From NCBI RefSeq assembly GCF_004335005.1, contig NZ_RQRT01000023.1:1-53275 (forward strand): a stretch of DNA of 53,275 nt, written 5' to 3'. This DNA comes from Paracoccus nototheniae (GTDB taxonomy: Bacteria; Pseudomonadota; Alphaproteobacteria; Rhodobacterales; Rhodobacteraceae). Positions within the stretch are counted from its first letter, which is position 1; each line of letters starts with the position of its first letter. A model generated the notes under the pieces. That model made no database searches, was not told where the DNA came from, and worked only from the letters and a program-made list of their open reading frames with translations. Of this stretch, positions 7,890 through 18,269 are shown piece after piece. Position numbers and translations under genes: made by a program.

Positions 7890-8449
7890 TGCTGGACGAC
7901 GCAAAGTACACGCCCCGCCTGCGCGCGGTGTTCCAAGAGACGATCAAGGCCGCGCTGAAGGAAGAATTTAGCTATAAGAACGACATGCAGATCCCGCGTC
8001 TGGACAAAATCGTCCTGAACATGGGTGTCGGCGAAGCCGTGAAAGACACCAAGAAGGTCAAGCAGGCTGCTGATGAGCTGTCGTTGATCGCCGGTCAAAA
8101 GGCCATCATCACCTATGCCAAGAAGTCGATCGCCGGCTTCCGCGTGCGTGAAGAGATGCCGCTTGGCTGCAAGGTGACCCTGCGCGGCGACAAGATGTAT
8201 GAATTTCTTGACCGCCTGATCAACATCGCACTGCCCCGCGTTCGCGACTTTCGCGGCGTGAAGCCGACCTCGTTCGATGGTCGCGGCAACTATGCGATGG
8301 GCCTGAAAGAACACATCGTGTTCCCGGAAATCAACTTCGACAAGGTCGACGAAGTTCTGGGGATGGACATCATCATCTGCACCAACGCGAAGACCGACGC
8401 GGAAGCGAAGTCGCTGTTGAAGCATTTCAACATGCCGTTCACCAGCTGA
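7889..8449 (+). CDS. rplE: 50S ribosomal protein L5
   Basis: L5 binds 5S rRNA and forms bridge B1b with S13. The 186-aa protein carries [21 protein letters not shown], then [15 protein letters not shown] and [18 protein letters not shown], all conserved. The ATG at 7889 uses the last base of the rplX TGA. A 19-base gap with a GGAGGGAAAGAG-type ribosome site leads to rpsN. Confidence 0.98.
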   Translation: MLDDAKYTPRLRAVFQETIKAALKEEFSYKNDMQIPRLDKIVLNMGVGEAVKDTKKVKQAADELSLIAGQKAIITYAKKSIAGFRVREEMPLGCKVTLRGDKMYEFLDRLINIALPRVRDFRGVKPTSFDGRGNYAMGLKEHIVFPEINFDKVDEVLGMDIIICTNAKTDAEAKSLLKHFNMPFTS

Positions 8450-8468
8450 TCGCGGAGGGAAAGAGATA

Positions 8469-8774
8469 ATGGCAAAGAAATCCATGGTCGAGCGCGAGAA
8501 AAAGCGCGAGCGTCTTGTCAAGCAGTACGCCGCAAAGCGTTCTGAGTTGAACGAGGTCATCAAGGACCAGTCCCGCCCGATGGAAGAGCGGTTCAAGGCC
8601 ACGCTGAAGCTGGCCGAACTGCCGCGCAATTCGTCGGCGACGCGCCTGCACAACCGGTGCCAACTGACCGGTCGTCCGCATGCGTATTACCGCAAACTGA
8701 AACTGTCGCGGATCATGCTGCGCGAGCTCGGCTCGCTCGGTCAGATCCCCGGCCTGGTCAAGTCCAGCTGGTAA
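8469..8774 (+). CDS. rpsN: 30S ribosomal protein S14 (zinc-free form)
   Basis: S14 is a late-binding 30S head protein. The 101-aa length and the absence of paired CxxC motifs show the zinc-free C-minus type. The C-terminal signature [24 protein letters not shown] region and GLVKSSW are diagnostic. It lies between rplE and rpsH in the standard spc order. No second, zinc-binding S14 is visible in the window. Confidence 0.97.
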   Translation: MAKKSMVEREKKRERLVKQYAAKRSELNEVIKDQSRPMEERFKATLKLAELPRNSSATRLHNRCQLTGRPHAYYRKLKLSRIMLRELGSLGQIPGLVKSSW

Positions 8775-8787
8775 GGGGGCACACAAG

Positions 8788-9183
8788 ATGATGAACGATC
8801 CTCTCGGCGATATGCTGACCCGCATCCGCAATGCGCAGATGCGTGGCAAATCGACCGTCCGCACCCCCGCTTCCAAGCTTCGTGCCTGGGTTCTGGATGT
8901 GCTGAAAACCGAAGGTTACATCCGCGGCTACGAGGAAGTGACCACGACCGAAGGCCACAAAGAGCTGGAAATCGGTCTGAAATATCATGACGGCAGCCCG
9001 GTTATCCGCGAGCTGTCGCGTGTCTCCAAGCCTGGCCGCCGCGTGTATACCGGCGTCAAGGAAATCCCGCAGGTCCGTCAGGGTCTGGGCGTCTCGATCG
9101 TCTCGACTCCTAAGGGCGTCATGTCGGATGCAGCGGCTCGCACTGCCAATGTCGGCGGCGAAGTCCTCTGCACCGTGTTCTAA
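8788..9183 (+). CDS. rpsH: 30S ribosomal protein S8
   Basis: S8 is a primary 16S rRNA binder. In E. coli it is the translational repressor of the spc operon, acting at the rplE start. The product is 131 aa from the ATG at 8788. A second ATG at 8791 gives the shorter [16 protein letters not shown] start, and AAGGGGG at 8773-8779 could serve either. The C-terminal signature [16 protein letters not shown] is intact. It is 10 bases before rplF. Confidence 0.97.
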   Translation: MMNDPLGDMLTRIRNAQMRGKSTVRTPASKLRAWVLDVLKTEGYIRGYEEVTTTEGHKELEIGLKYHDGSPVIRELSRVSKPGRRVYTGVKEIPQVRQGLGVSIVSTPKGVMSDAAARTANVGGEVLCTVF

Positions 9184-9193
9184 GGAGGGCAAG

Positions 9194-9727
9194 ATGTCTC
9201 GTATTGGTAAGAAGCCGGTCGAACTGCCCAAGGGCGTGACGGCCGAGATCAAAGGTCAGACCATCGAAGTGAAGGGCCCGAAAGGCGCCCGCAGCTTTAC
9301 GGCGACCGATGATGTGGATCTGGTGCTGGAAGACGGTTTCGTCGCGGTCAAGCCGCGCGGAACGTCCAAACGTGCGCGCCAGCAATGGGGGATGTCCCGC
9401 TCGATGATCGAGAACCTGACCGTGGGCGTGTCCACCGGGTTCAAGAAAGAGCTGGAAATCCAGGGCGTGGGTTACCGCGCCACCATGCAGGGCAAGGACC
9501 TGAAACTGGCCCTTGGCTATTCGCATGACGTGATCTTCGCGGTGCCCGAGGGCGTCACGGTCTCGTCTCCGAAGCAGACCGAAATCGTTGTGGAAGGCAT
9601 GGACCAGCAGCTTGTTGGCCAGGTCGCAGCGAACATCCGCGAGTGGCGCAAGCCCGAGCCGTATAAAGGCAAGGGCATCCGCTACAAGGGCGAGTTCGTC
9701 TTCCGCAAGGAAGGCAAGAAGAAGTAA
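9194..9727 (+). CDS. rplF: 50S ribosomal protein L6
   Basis: L6 lies close to the factor-binding site of the 50S subunit. The 177-aa protein starts [15 protein letters not shown] and has two repeated domains, with the conserved ending [14 protein letters not shown] perfect AAGGAGGG site (9183-9190) fixes the start at 9194, although the frame is open upstream into rpsH. It is followed by rplR after 12 bases. Confidence 0.98.
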   Translation: MSRIGKKPVELPKGVTAEIKGQTIEVKGPKGARSFTATDDVDLVLEDGFVAVKPRGTSKRARQQWGMSRSMIENLTVGVSTGFKKELEIQGVGYRATMQGKDLKLALGYSHDVIFAVPEGVTVSSPKQTEIVVEGMDQQLVGQVAANIREWRKPEPYKGKGIRYKGEFVFRKEGKKK

Positions 9728-9739
9728 GGGGCGCATGAA

Positions 9740-10099
9740 ATGGCACTGAAAAAGCAAGAGCTGTTCCAGAAGCGCCGCCTGCGCGTTCGGAACAAGCTGC
9801 GCGCGATGTCGAATGGACGTCCGCGCATGTCGATCCACCGGTCTTCGAAGAATATCTTCGTGCAGGTGATCGACGACCTCAAAGGCGTGACCCTGGCTTC
9901 GGCCAGCACGCTGGAGAAAGACCTGGGCCTGATCGGCAAGAACAATGTCGAGGCTGCGGCCAAGATCGGTTCGACCATCGCCGAGCGTGCGAAAGCCGCT
10001 GGCGTGGAAGAAGTCGTGTTCGACCGTGGCGGTTTCATCTTTCACGGCAAGGTCAAGGCTTTGGCCGACGCCGCCCGTGAGGGTGGTCTGAAGTTCTGA
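9740..10099 (+). CDS. rplR: 50S ribosomal protein L18
   Basis: L18 binds 5S rRNA together with L5 and L25. The 119-aa protein contains [20 protein letters not shown], the 5S-binding strand [20 protein letters not shown], and the C-terminal [27 protein letters not shown] block in shorter form. Length is typical. A 116-base gap with two hairpins separates it from rpsE. Confidence 0.98.
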   Translation: MALKKQELFQKRRLRVRNKLRAMSNGRPRMSIHRSSKNIFVQVIDDLKGVTLASASTLEKDLGLIGKNNVEAAAKIGSTIAERAKAAGVEEVVFDRGGFIFHGKVKALADAAREGGLKF

Positions 10100-10105
10100 T
10101 CCTGT

Positions 10106-10158
10106 GGGCGGCGGTTCCGCCGCCCCGATGATCCGGGGGCCTGCCTTTTGCGAAAGGC
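10106..10158 (+). other. Two hairpins between rplR and rpsE
   Basis: GGGCGGCG/CGCCGCCC (10106-10113 with 10118-10125, loop GTTC) is followed by GCCTTT/AAAGGC (10143-10148 with 10153-10158, loop TGCG). Neither has a T-run, so they are more likely RNA processing or stabilising structures than terminators. Confidence 0.45.
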
Positions 10159-10215
10159 GGCCCACCGCGATCGACATCACCGGCGCAGCGCGCGCCCGCG
10201 TATAAGGAATGCCTC

Positions 10216-10806
10216 ATGGCAGAACGTGACAACAATCGCCGGGGCGGTCGCAACGACCGCGACGAAAACCCGGAATTCCAGGACCGCTTGGTTGCCATCA
10301 ACCGTGTGTCCAAAACCGTCAAGGGCGGCAAGCGCTTTGGCTTTGCAGCTCTGGTCGTCGTGGGCGATCAGCGCGGCCGCGTCGGTTTCGGCAAGGGCAA
10401 GGCCAAAGAGGTCCCCGAGGCGATCCGCAAGGCGACCGAGCAGGCCAAGCGCGGCCTGATCCGCGTGCCGCTGCGCGACGGCCGCACCCTGCACCATGAC
10501 ATCGAAGGTCGTCATGGCGCCGGCAAGGTGATCATGCGCACGGCCGTTCCGGGTACCGGCATCATCGCAGGCGGCCCGATGCGTGCCGTGTTCGAGATGC
10601 TGGGCGTTCAGGACGTCGTGGCCAAGTCGCAGGGGTCGCAGAACCCCTACAACATGATCCGCGCCACCATCGACGGTCTGAAAAAGGAATCGAGCCCCCG
10701 TTCGGTCGCGCAGCGTCGCGGCAAGAAAGTGGCCGACATCCTGCCCTCGACGTCGAACTCGTCCGACAAGCCGGCTGAAGCCGCTGTCGAAACCGTCGAC
10801 GCGTAA
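10216..10806 (+). CDS. rpsE: 30S ribosomal protein S5
   Basis: S5 takes part in decoding fidelity and lies at the mRNA entry with S3 and S4. The 196-aa protein has [20 protein letters not shown] followed by [15 protein letters not shown], an N-terminal dsRNA-binding-like domain. The C-terminal domain has [13 protein letters not shown] and [16 protein letters not shown]. The N-terminus ([18 protein letters not shown]) is polar and longer than in E. coli, as usual in this class. It is 12 bases before rpmD. Confidence 0.98.
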   Translation: MAERDNNRRGGRNDRDENPEFQDRLVAINRVSKTVKGGKRFGFAALVVVGDQRGRVGFGKGKAKEVPEAIRKATEQAKRGLIRVPLRDGRTLHHDIEGRHGAGKVIMRTAVPGTGIIAGGPMRAVFEMLGVQDVVAKSQGSQNPYNMIRATIDGLKKESSPRSVAQRRGKKVADILPSTSNSSDKPAEAAVETVDA

Positions 10807-10818
10807 GGAGAACGTCTT

Positions 10819-11004
10819 ATGGCAACCATCGTCGTCAAGCAGATCGGGTCTCCGATCCGCCGTCCGGCCATTCAGCGCGCGACGCTGAAAGGTCTGGGCC
10901 TGAACAAGATGAACCGCACGCGCGAGCTGGAGGACACTCCATCGGTGCGCGGCATGGTCAACAAGATCTCGCATCTTGTAACGATCATCGAAGAAAAGAA
11001 GTGA
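10819..11004 (+). CDS. rpmD: 50S ribosomal protein L30
   Basis: L30 is a small 50S protein. The 61-aa product has the hallmark [20 protein letters not shown] and a middle motif [19 protein letters not shown] clean AAGGAGAACG ribosome site precedes the ATG. In most bacteria rplO follows directly, but here tandem terminator-like stems and two unrelated genes intervene. Confidence 0.97.
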   Translation: MATIVVKQIGSPIRRPAIQRATLKGLGLNKMNRTRELEDTPSVRGMVNKISHLVTIIEEKK

Positions 11005-11010
11005 TCTGAC

Positions 11011-11070
11011 CGGGGCGCTGCGGCGCCCCGTTTCATTTGGAAAGGGCCGGGATGACGATCCCGGCCCTTT
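11011..11070 (+). terminator. Tandem hairpins ending the rpsE-rpmD segment
   Basis: CGGGGCGC/GCGCCCCG (11011-11018 with 11023-11030) is followed by TTTCATTT. A second perfect 13-bp stem, AAAGGGCCGGGAT/ATCCCGGCCCTTT (11041-11053 with 11058-11070), comes next. The first is a good intrinsic terminator. Together they predict that most transcription of the spc set stops here. Confidence 0.8.
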
Positions 11071-11188
11071 CGCATGTCATCTGCCCCGTGGCTGGGCATC
11101 CGGGTCATTGCCGCGCGATAGGGTATCGCGCATAACCATGGGTTGCCATAGGTTGGTCCTCAGCATGACCGACGCATGATGGCCCTTG

Positions 11189-11869
11189 ATGATCCGATCC
11201 GCCTTGATCCTGATGCTGCTGCCCCTGACGGCTGTCGCCGGGCCTTGGCCGCGCGAGGCGGGTCAGACCTTTCTGTCGATCTCGGCCGAGCGCGATCGGC
11301 AGGGCAGCCGCTATACCGGGCTTTACGGCGAATACGGGCTTTCCGCGCGCGTGACCCTTGGGCTCGAACTGGGCCGCACCGATCTGGGTGAGGCCAGCGC
11401 GGTGATCTGGGCGCAGCGGGCGCTGGATGATGGGACCGGGCCGAACCGGTTCAGCCTGTCCAGCGGGCTGGGCGCGATCCGCCGCGACGGTCAGATGCGG
11501 CCGGTGGCGCAGGGTGCTTTGGCCTGGGGGAGGGGCTTTGACCACCAGTTGGGGCAGGGCTGGATGACCGGGCAGGTTCTGATCCGTGTGACCGGAGGGA
11601 TGGATGCGGCGCAACAGTCCCCGGCCTTTCGCATCACCGACAGCACGATCAAGACCGACCTGACCCTTGGCCTGCGGCCCACCGACCGGCTGATGGTGAT
11701 CAACAGCCTGTGGCTGGAGGCGCCGCGAGAGGGGCAGGGGACGGCCAAGCTGGCCTCGTCGGTGGTCGTCGATCCCGGTGGGCCGGTGATGATCGAGCTG
11801 GGGCTGGTTCAGCCCCTGCACGGTCCTGCCGAACGGTCGGTCAGGCTGGGTGGCTGGCTGGAATTCTAG
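11189..11869 (+). CDS. Unknown secreted protein, possible outer-membrane beta-barrel
   Basis: This encodes 226 aa from the ATG at 11189; the TTG just before it is less likely. Residues 1-18 (MIRSALILMLLPLTAVAG) are a good Sec signal peptide with an Ala-x-Gly cleavage region. The mature part has many alternating segments such as FLSISAERDRQGSRY, VTLGLELGRTDLG and VMIELGLVQPLHG, and ends GGWLEF with a terminal Phe, as outer-membrane barrels often do. It shares the four bases CTAG at its stop with the convergent gene. I do not recognise a named family. Its place between rpmD and rplO is unusual. Confidence 0.7.
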   Translation: MIRSALILMLLPLTAVAGPWPREAGQTFLSISAERDRQGSRYTGLYGEYGLSARVTLGLELGRTDLGEASAVIWAQRALDDGTGPNRFSLSSGLGAIRRDGQMRPVAQGALAWGRGFDHQLGQGWMTGQVLIRVTGGMDAAQQSPAFRITDSTIKTDLTLGLRPTDRLMVINSLWLEAPREGQGTAKLASSVVVDPGGPVMIELGLVQPLHGPAERSVRLGGWLEF

Positions 11870-12492
11870 CCGCCGCCGCAGGCATAGACCGCGCCGCCGA
11901 CCGCGACCACGCTGACCGCCGCACCCGCGATCACTGCAGGGGCCGAGGCGACTGCCGCCGCCGCCCCGCCGATCGAGCCAAGCGCGCTGCTGATGGTCGC
12001 CGCCGAGCCTGACAGAATCACCGCGCCGGATTTCGATCCGGCCACCGTCTCGACCCCCTGAAAGCTGCGCCGCGCCGCAGCCCCGGCGATGGCGACCGAG
12101 GCATCGCGGGTACGGTTCACGCGCTGGCAGACGCCCGAGGGCTGTTCGCAGCGGCCATAGGCATCGCGCGGCCCCAGATCATAACCGATGACCGATTCGC
12201 TGTCCTCGTCATGGCGCAGACAAAAGGGGCCACGCTCTTCGTCGTTCAGTTCGGGTGTCAGGCTGCGCAGGACCACATAGCTGGGGCAGGCCTCGCCCCG
12301 GCCGACCCGGGCGGCCAGCTGTTCGCGGCGGGAATAATTCTCGGACAGGCGCGCCTCGGCCTTGTCAAAGCCCATCACCACGTCGCGGTTGTTGATGCGC
12401 GCCGTGCAGAAGGTCGGCTCGGCATCCTGCGCCAGCGCGGGGGCTGCGGGGGCTGTCAGCAGGGCAATGGCAAGACAAAGGGGTCGGAACAT
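11866..12492 (-). CDS. Unknown exported Cys-containing protein with hydrophobic Ala/Gly-rich C-terminus
   Basis: The protein is 208 aa, starting MFRPLCLAIALLTAPA, a signal peptide ending near ALAQDAEP. The mature protein has several Cys residues (TFCTARI, EACPSYVV, GPFCLRH, GRCEQPSGVC) that could form disulphides in the periplasm. The last 60 residues (about 145-208) are an Ala/Gly/Val-rich membrane-like stretch ending in VYACGGG. An upstream frame extension of 57 codons lacks a good start. No family is recognised. It converges with the preceding gene and stands between rpmD and rplO. Confidence 0.65.
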   Translation of the reverse strand: MFRPLCLAIALLTAPAAPALAQDAEPTFCTARINNRDVVMGFDKAEARLSENYSRREQLAARVGRGEACPSYVVLRSLTPELNDEERGPFCLRHDEDSESVIGYDLGPRDAYGRCEQPSGVCQRVNRTRDASVAIAGAAARRSFQGVETVAGSKSGAVILSGSAATISSALGSIGGAAAAVASAPAVIAGAAVSVVAVGGAVYACGGG

Positions 12493-12601
12493 GGGCGGGG
12501 CCTTCGGGATCGGTGCTCGCCTTGCAGTAGCAAGCGGCGCGCCGCACTCAAGACACAAGGGTGTGTAGGGGGATGATTGCGCAGGCCCCGTGGCTGATCG
12601 C

Positions 12602-12630
12602 TTGAATGCGGCGGGGTTTGCGCGTATAGC
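12602..12630 (+). promoter_or_regulatory. Candidate promoter of rplO-secY-adk
   Basis: TTGAAT (12602-12607), a 17-base spacer and TATAGC (12625-12630), about 95 bases before the rplO ATG. Given the tandem stems after rpmD and the reversed gene between, rplO needs its own promoter, and this is the best match in the gap. Confidence 0.55.
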
Positions 12631-12724
12631 CCGCCGGTGCCCGCTGGCACAGTGATTCATCAATCAAGACAAGCCGTGTCCCCCTGTTTCGCTTCGAGGG
12701 TGTGTCCGGCAAAGGAGAAGCGAC

Positions 12725-13204
12725 ATGAAACTGCATGAAATCCGCGACAATGATGGCGCGAACCGCACCAAGAAACGCGTCGCGCGTGGTCCCGGTTCGG
12801 GCAAGGGCAAGACCGCAGGCCGCGGCATCAAGGGTCAGAAGTCCCGTTCGGGCGTCGCCATCGGCGGATACGAAGGCGGCCAGATGCCGCTGTATCGCCG
12901 CCTGCCCAAGCGCGGCTTCACCAAGCCGAATGCGAAACATTACGCCGTCGTGAACCTGGGCCAGATCCAGGGCTTCATCGATCTGGGCAAGATCGACGGC
13001 AAGGCCGAGCTGACCGAAGACGGGCTGGTCGCATCGGGACTGGTGCGCCGCAAGCTGGACGGCATCCGTCTGCTGGCCAAGGGCGAACTGAAGGGCGCGA
13101 TGACCATCACCGTCACCGGCGCGTCGAAAACCGCCATCGAGGCGGTCGAGAAGGCCGGCGGCAAGGTTCAGCTGCCCGCACAAGCGGCGGCTGCTGCCGA
13201 ATAA
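12725..13204 (+). CDS. rplO: 50S ribosomal protein L15
   Basis: L15 is a late assembly protein of the 50S subunit. The 159-aa protein carries the Gly-rich N-terminal RNA-binding arm [20 protein letters not shown] and [24 protein letters not shown], the family signature. The C-terminus is Ala-rich. AAGGAG at about 12712 supports the start. It is cut off from rpmD by about 1.7 kb and presumably reads from its own promoter into secY and adk. Confidence 0.98.
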   Translation: MKLHEIRDNDGANRTKKRVARGPGSGKGKTAGRGIKGQKSRSGVAIGGYEGGQMPLYRRLPKRGFTKPNAKHYAVVNLGQIQGFIDLGKIDGKAELTEDGLVASGLVRRKLDGIRLLAKGELKGAMTITVTGASKTAIEAVEKAGGKVQLPAQAAAAAE

Positions 13205-13214
13205 GCTGTTGAAC

Positions 13215-13287
13215 GGGGCTTTCCTGCCCCATAGATAGCAACTAGGTTTTCAGGCGCCGCCGTCCCCGGAAAACGGGTCGGCGGCGC
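13215..13287 (+). other. Two stem-loops between rplO and secY
   Basis: GGGGC/GCCCC (13216-13230 region) and a larger GCGCCGCCG/CGGCGGCGC stem (13254-13262 with 13279-13287, with an inner CCC/GGG pair). Neither is followed by a T-run. They may pause transcription or stabilise the upstream mRNA. Confidence 0.4.
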
Positions 13288-13311
13288 TGTCATGACACGG
13301 GACGGAACAGC

Positions 13312-14682
<1,371 letters not shown>

Positions 14683-14751
14683 GGGGCGCCGCAGAAAGCT
14701 GAACGACAGACGCTGACAAGGCCAAAAAGGCCAGCCTGAGGGGGACATGCC

Positions 14752-15399
14752 ATGACCATCAATATCATCCTGCTGGGACCGCCGGGGGCAGGCAAGGGCA
14801 CGCAGGCCCGCCGTCTGGTCGAGGACCGGGGCATGGTCCAGCTGTCCACCGGCGACATGCTGCGGGCCGCCCGGTCCTCGGGGACCGAGATGGGCAAGCG
14901 CGTGGCCGCCGTCATGGACCGGGGCGAACTGGTCACCGATGACATCGTCATCGGCCTGATCCGCGAACATCTGTCGGCGGGTGGGCAGGGCTTCATCTTT
15001 GACGGCTTTCCCCGCACCCTGCCGCAGGCCGATGCCTTGGGTGAGCTGCTGGCCGAAACGGGCATGCAGCTGGACGCCGTGATCGAGATGCAGGTCGATG
15101 ACGAGGCGCTGGTGCGCCGGATCACCGGCCGTTTCACCTGCGGCAGCTGCGGCGAAGTCTATCACGACGAAACCCGCCCGACCAAGGTGCCGGGCGTCTG
15201 CGATGTCTGCGGGTCTGACAAGATGGTGCGGCGTGCGGACGACAATGCCGACAGCCTCAAGACCCGGCTGCTGGAATACTACAAGAAGACCTCTCCGCTG
15301 ATCGGATACTATTATGCCAAGGACCGGCTGACGCAGGTCGACGGGCTGGCCGAAATGGATCAGGTCGCGGCCTGGATCGCGCAGGCGCTGGACACTTGA
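14752..15399 (+). CDS. adk: Adenylate kinase with Cys4 LID
   Basis: The enzyme catalyses ATP + AMP to 2 ADP in the cytoplasm. The 215-aa protein has P-loop [10 protein letters not shown] (residues 9-18), STGDMLRAA, and GFPRTLPQA. It has a long-form LID with Cys130, Cys133, Cys150 and Cys153 plus His138. As I recall, the Paracoccus denitrificans enzyme has been studied as a metal-binding adenylate kinase with the same Cys pattern. It follows secY by 69 bases. Its TGA stop overlaps the candidate rpsM promoter. Confidence 0.98.
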   Translation: MTINIILLGPPGAGKGTQARRLVEDRGMVQLSTGDMLRAARSSGTEMGKRVAAVMDRGELVTDDIVIGLIREHLSAGGQGFIFDGFPRTLPQADALGELLAETGMQLDAVIEMQVDDEALVRRITGRFTCGSCGEVYHDETRPTKVPGVCDVCGSDKMVRRADDNADSLKTRLLEYYKKTSPLIGYYYAKDRLTQVDGLAEMDQVAAWIAQALDT

Positions 15400-15424
15400 C
15401 CTTGATGTGATCTGCCGATAAGTC
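15396..15424 (+). promoter_or_regulatory. Candidate promoter of rpsM-rpsK-rpoA-rplQ
   Basis: TTGACC (15396-15401), a 17-base spacer and TAAGTC (15419-15424). The -35 element overlaps the adk stop. It has the same TTGACC-17-TAAG layout as the element before rpsJ, and leaves a leader of about 120 bases. Confidence 0.5.
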
Positions 15425-15554
15425 ACAGCATCTCGCAAGAGAATCACCCGGGTTTCGGGTGCACCATCGATTTGGCCCGAAGGCACAGCTTTCGGGCCTT
15501 GCGTTGTGAAAAAAGGTTCCGGCGTTACGGAACCGCAACTGAAAAGGAAAACGC

Positions 15555-15923
15555 GTGGCTCGTATTGCTGGCGTAAACATCCCAACGGGGAAACGTGTCC
15601 CCATCTCGCTGACCTATATCCACGGCATCGGTCCGCTGTTTGCCGAACAGATCTGCGAGGCCGTCGGCATCGACCGCGCCCGTCGCATCAATGATCTGTC
15701 GGATGCCGAGGTTCTGTCCATCCGCGAATACATCGATGCCAACCTGACCGTCGAGGGCGACCTGCGCCGCGAAGTTCAGATGAACATCAAGCGCATGATG
15801 GATCTGGGCTCGTATCGCGGCCTTCGTCACCGTCGCGGCCTTCCGGTCCGTGGCCAGCGCACGCATACCAATGCGCGCACCCGCAAGGGCCCGGCCAAGC
15901 CGATCGCCGGCAAGAAGAAATAA
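15555..15923 (+). CDS. rpsM: 30S ribosomal protein S13
   Basis: S13 is a 30S head protein contacting the P-site tRNA and L5. The 122-aa protein begins with a GTG start, [15 protein letters not shown], and contains [14 protein letters not shown] and the C-terminal signature [20 protein letters not shown] with a Lys-rich tail. AAAAGGAAAA upstream is a plausible ribosome site. It heads the alpha operon set; no rpmJ lies between secY and rpsM, as usual in alphaproteobacteria. Confidence 0.98.
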   Translation: MARIAGVNIPTGKRVPISLTYIHGIGPLFAEQICEAVGIDRARRINDLSDAEVLSIREYIDANLTVEGDLRREVQMNIKRMMDLGSYRGLRHRRGLPVRGQRTHTNARTRKGPAKPIAGKKK

Positions 15924-15935
15924 GGGGCAAGCGAT

Positions 15936-16325
15936 ATGGCACGTGACAAGACCCGCATGAAGCGCAAGGAACGCAAGAACATCGCCACCGGCGTTGCTCA
16001 TGTCAATTCCAGCTTCAACAACACCAAGATCCTGATTTCCGACGTTCAGGGCAATGCGATCGCATGGTCCTCGGCTGGCACGATGGGCTTCAAGGGGTCG
16101 CGCAAATCGACCCCCTACGCCGCCCAGATGGCTGCCGAAGACGCCGGCCGCAAGGCGCAGGAACATGGCGTCCGCACGCTGGACGTCGAAGTTCAGGGCC
16201 CCGGTTCGGGCCGCGAATCGGCGCTGCGCGCGCTGGCCGCTGCCGGCTTCAACATCACGGCCATCCGTGACGTGACGCCGATCGCCCATAACGGCTGCCG
16301 CCCGCCCAAGCGTCGGCGCGTCTGA
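15936..16325 (+). CDS. rpsK: 30S ribosomal protein S11
   Basis: S11 forms part of the 30S platform at the mRNA exit. The 129-aa protein has the core [20 protein letters not shown], the [14 protein letters not shown] segment and the C-terminal [18 protein letters not shown], all diagnostic. It is 12 bases behind rpsM. A hairpin-containing gap separates it from rpoA. Confidence 0.98.
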   Translation: MARDKTRMKRKERKNIATGVAHVNSSFNNTKILISDVQGNAIAWSSAGTMGFKGSRKSTPYAAQMAAEDAGRKAQEHGVRTLDVEVQGPGSGRESALRALAAAGFNITAIRDVTPIAHNGCRPPKRRRV

Positions 16326-16342
16326 CACCGGATCATCATTGA

Positions 16343-16370
16343 CCGGCCCCCGCATGCCAGCAGGGGCCGG
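16343..16370 (+). other. Hairpin between rpsK and rpoA
   Basis: CCGGCCCC (16343-16350) pairs perfectly with GGGGCCGG (16363-16370) around 12 bases. ACATTCGCATTT follows, a weak T context. It could give partial termination, lowering rpoA relative to the r-protein genes. Confidence 0.45.
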
Positions 16371-16439
16371 ACATTCGCATTTCACCTCGGGCGTTTCCGG
16401 CCTTGGACATGGGCGGGGAACAGGTATGGAGGAAAATTC

Positions 16440-17456
16440 ATGATCCACAAGAATTGGGCCGAACTGATCAAGCCGACCCAGCTGGTCGTCAAGCCGGGCG
16501 CTGACGCGACCCGCACGGCAACCCTGGTTGCCGAGCCGCTGGAGCGGGGCTTCGGCCTGACGCTTGGCAACGCGCTGCGCCGCGTGCTGATGTCGTCGCT
16601 GCAGGGCGGTGCCATCACCGCGGTCCAGATCGACAACGTCCTGCATGAATTCAGCAGCGTCGCGGGCGTCCGCGAGGATGTTACCGACATCGTGCTGAAC
16701 CTGAAAGGCGTCACGCTGAAGATGGATGTGGAAGGCCCCAAGCGGCTGACGCTGTCCGCAAAAGGCCCGGGCGAGGTCAAGGCCAGCGACATCCACGAGA
16801 CCGCTGGCATCACCGTTCTGAACCGCGACCATGTCATCTGCCATCTGGATGACGGGGCCGAGCTGAACATGGAACTGACCGTGCAGACGGGCAAGGGCTA
16901 TGTCGCCGCCGACAAGAACCGTCCCGAGGATGCGCCCATCGGGCTGATCCCGATCGACGCGATCTTTTCGCCGGTCAAGCGCGTCAGCTATGAAGTGCAG
17001 CCCACCCGCGAGGGGCAGGTGCTGGACTATGACAAGCTGACGATGAAGATCGAAACCGATGGCTCGCTGACCCCCGAGGATGCCGTGGCCTATGCCGCAC
17101 GCATCGTTCAGGACCAGCTGTCCGTCTTCGTGAACTTTGACGAGCCGGAATCGGCCACCCGTCAGGACAGCGATGACGGTCTGGAATTCGATCCGCGCCT
17201 GCTGAAGAAGGTTGACGAACTGGAGCTGTCGGTCCGTTCGGCCAACTGTCTCAAGAACGACAACATCGTCTATATCGGCGATCTGATCCAGAAGACCGAA
17301 GCGGAAATGCTGCGGACCCCGAACTTTGGCCGCAAGTCCTTGAACGAGATCAAGGAAGTGCTGTCGGGCATGGGCCTGCATCTGGGCATGGACGTGGTCG
17401 ACTGGCCGCCGGAGAACATCGAAGATCTGGCCAAGCGTTTCGACGACCAGTTCTGA
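16440..17456 (+). CDS. rpoA: DNA-directed RNA polymerase subunit alpha
   Basis: Alpha scaffolds RNA polymerase assembly and its C-terminal domain contacts UP elements and activators. The 338-aa protein has the N-terminal dimerisation domain (about 1-235) with [20 protein letters not shown]. The linker is acidic, and the C-terminal domain (about 250-338) has [20 protein letters not shown] and LGRK-like [25 protein letters not shown] supports the start. It is the third gene of the alpha set, 111 bases before rplQ. Confidence 0.98.
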   Translation: MIHKNWAELIKPTQLVVKPGADATRTATLVAEPLERGFGLTLGNALRRVLMSSLQGGAITAVQIDNVLHEFSSVAGVREDVTDIVLNLKGVTLKMDVEGPKRLTLSAKGPGEVKASDIHETAGITVLNRDHVICHLDDGAELNMELTVQTGKGYVAADKNRPEDAPIGLIPIDAIFSPVKRVSYEVQPTREGQVLDYDKLTMKIETDGSLTPEDAVAYAARIVQDQLSVFVNFDEPESATRQDSDDGLEFDPRLLKKVDELELSVRSANCLKNDNIVYIGDLIQKTEAEMLRTPNFGRKSLNEIKEVLSGMGLHLGMDVVDWPPENIEDLAKRFDDQF

Positions 17457-17567
17457 GGGATACGGTGGGGGGCAACCCCCGCCGGGACTGCCGGGCATCT
17501 GCCCCAAGGAGAGTGGCCCGCACGCATGGGCTGCCGGACAAAGCAAAACACGCTGTAGGAGATCATC

Positions 17568-17987
17568 ATGCGTCACGCTCGCGGCTATCGCCGCCTCAAC
17601 CGGACCCACGAACACCGCAAGGCGCTGTTCGCCAACATGTCGGGCTCGCTCATCGAGCACGAACAGATCAAGACCACCTTGCCGAAAGCCAAGGAACTGC
17701 GTCCGATCGTCGAAAAGCTGATCACGCTGGCCAAGCGCGGCGATCTGCATGCGCGCCGTCAGGCCGATGCGCAGCTGAAGCAGGACATGCATGTCGCCAA
17801 GCTGTTCGACGTGCTGGGCGCGCGCTACAAGGACCGTCAGGGCGGCTATGTCCGCATCATGAAGGCCGGCTTCCGCTATGGCGACATGGCGCCGATGGCG
17901 ATCATCGAACTGGTCGACCGCGACACCACCGCCAAAGGGGCCGCCGACCGCGCCCGTCTGGAAGCAGAATACGCGCTGGAAGACTGA
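17568..17987 (+). CDS. rplQ: 50S ribosomal protein L17
   Basis: L17 lies at the tunnel exit region of the 50S subunit. The 139-aa protein starts [20 protein letters not shown] and contains [19 protein letters not shown] and [20 protein letters not shown], the family core. It is the last gene of the ribosomal run and is followed by a good terminator. The gap before it (17457-17567) has a GGGGG/CCCCC mini-hairpin and no gene. Confidence 0.98.
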   Translation: MRHARGYRRLNRTHEHRKALFANMSGSLIEHEQIKTTLPKAKELRPIVEKLITLAKRGDLHARRQADAQLKQDMHVAKLFDVLGARYKDRQGGYVRIMKAGFRYGDMAPMAIIELVDRDTTAKGAADRARLEAEYALED

Positions 17988-18016
17988 TCCCGCGTCATTC
18001 GACCGGATTGATTCGG

Positions 18017-18046
18017 CCCCGCTGCGATTCTCGCGGCGGGGTCTTT
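18017..18046 (+). terminator. Terminator of the alpha operon after rplQ
   Basis: CCCCGCTGCG and CGCGGCGGGG (about 18017-18041) form a 10-bp stem with one T-G pair and a 5-base loop. GTCTTTTC follows. It closes the rpoA-rplQ transcript. Confidence 0.8.
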
Positions 18047-18134
18047 TCGTTCAGGGGCTGAACCTATGGGTTTCCTTACCTTTTGCCGACGGGTGTGGAT
18101 CCCTATTTTTGATGCAGACATAAACAGTCGGAAC

Positions 18135-18191
18135 GTGACGTTGCGTCACCTGTTGTCGGGATCGCTGATTGTCCACACGTTCGCGACAACA
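18135..18191. promoter_or_regulatory. Operator-like inverted repeats upstream of luxR
   Basis: GTGACG TTG CGTCAC (18135-18149) is a perfect palindrome. TGTTGTCG (18151-18158) and CGACAACA (18184-18191) form a second inverted repeat with a 25-base spacer. The tandem direct repeat GACATTG-GACATTG (18225-18238) lies a little further on. They stand in the 228-base AT-richer gap before luxR and could bind regulators. No factor is assigned. Confidence 0.4.
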
Positions 18192-18269
18192 CGTTGCCAT
18201 TTGTTAAGAAAATTTTCGCGAATCGACATTGGACATTGACCGCAACGACAGCAATATATCTAAAAAGCC

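Noticed and set aside
11186..11188. TTG start for the secreted protein
   Set aside because: An ATG follows immediately and gives a standard signal peptide.
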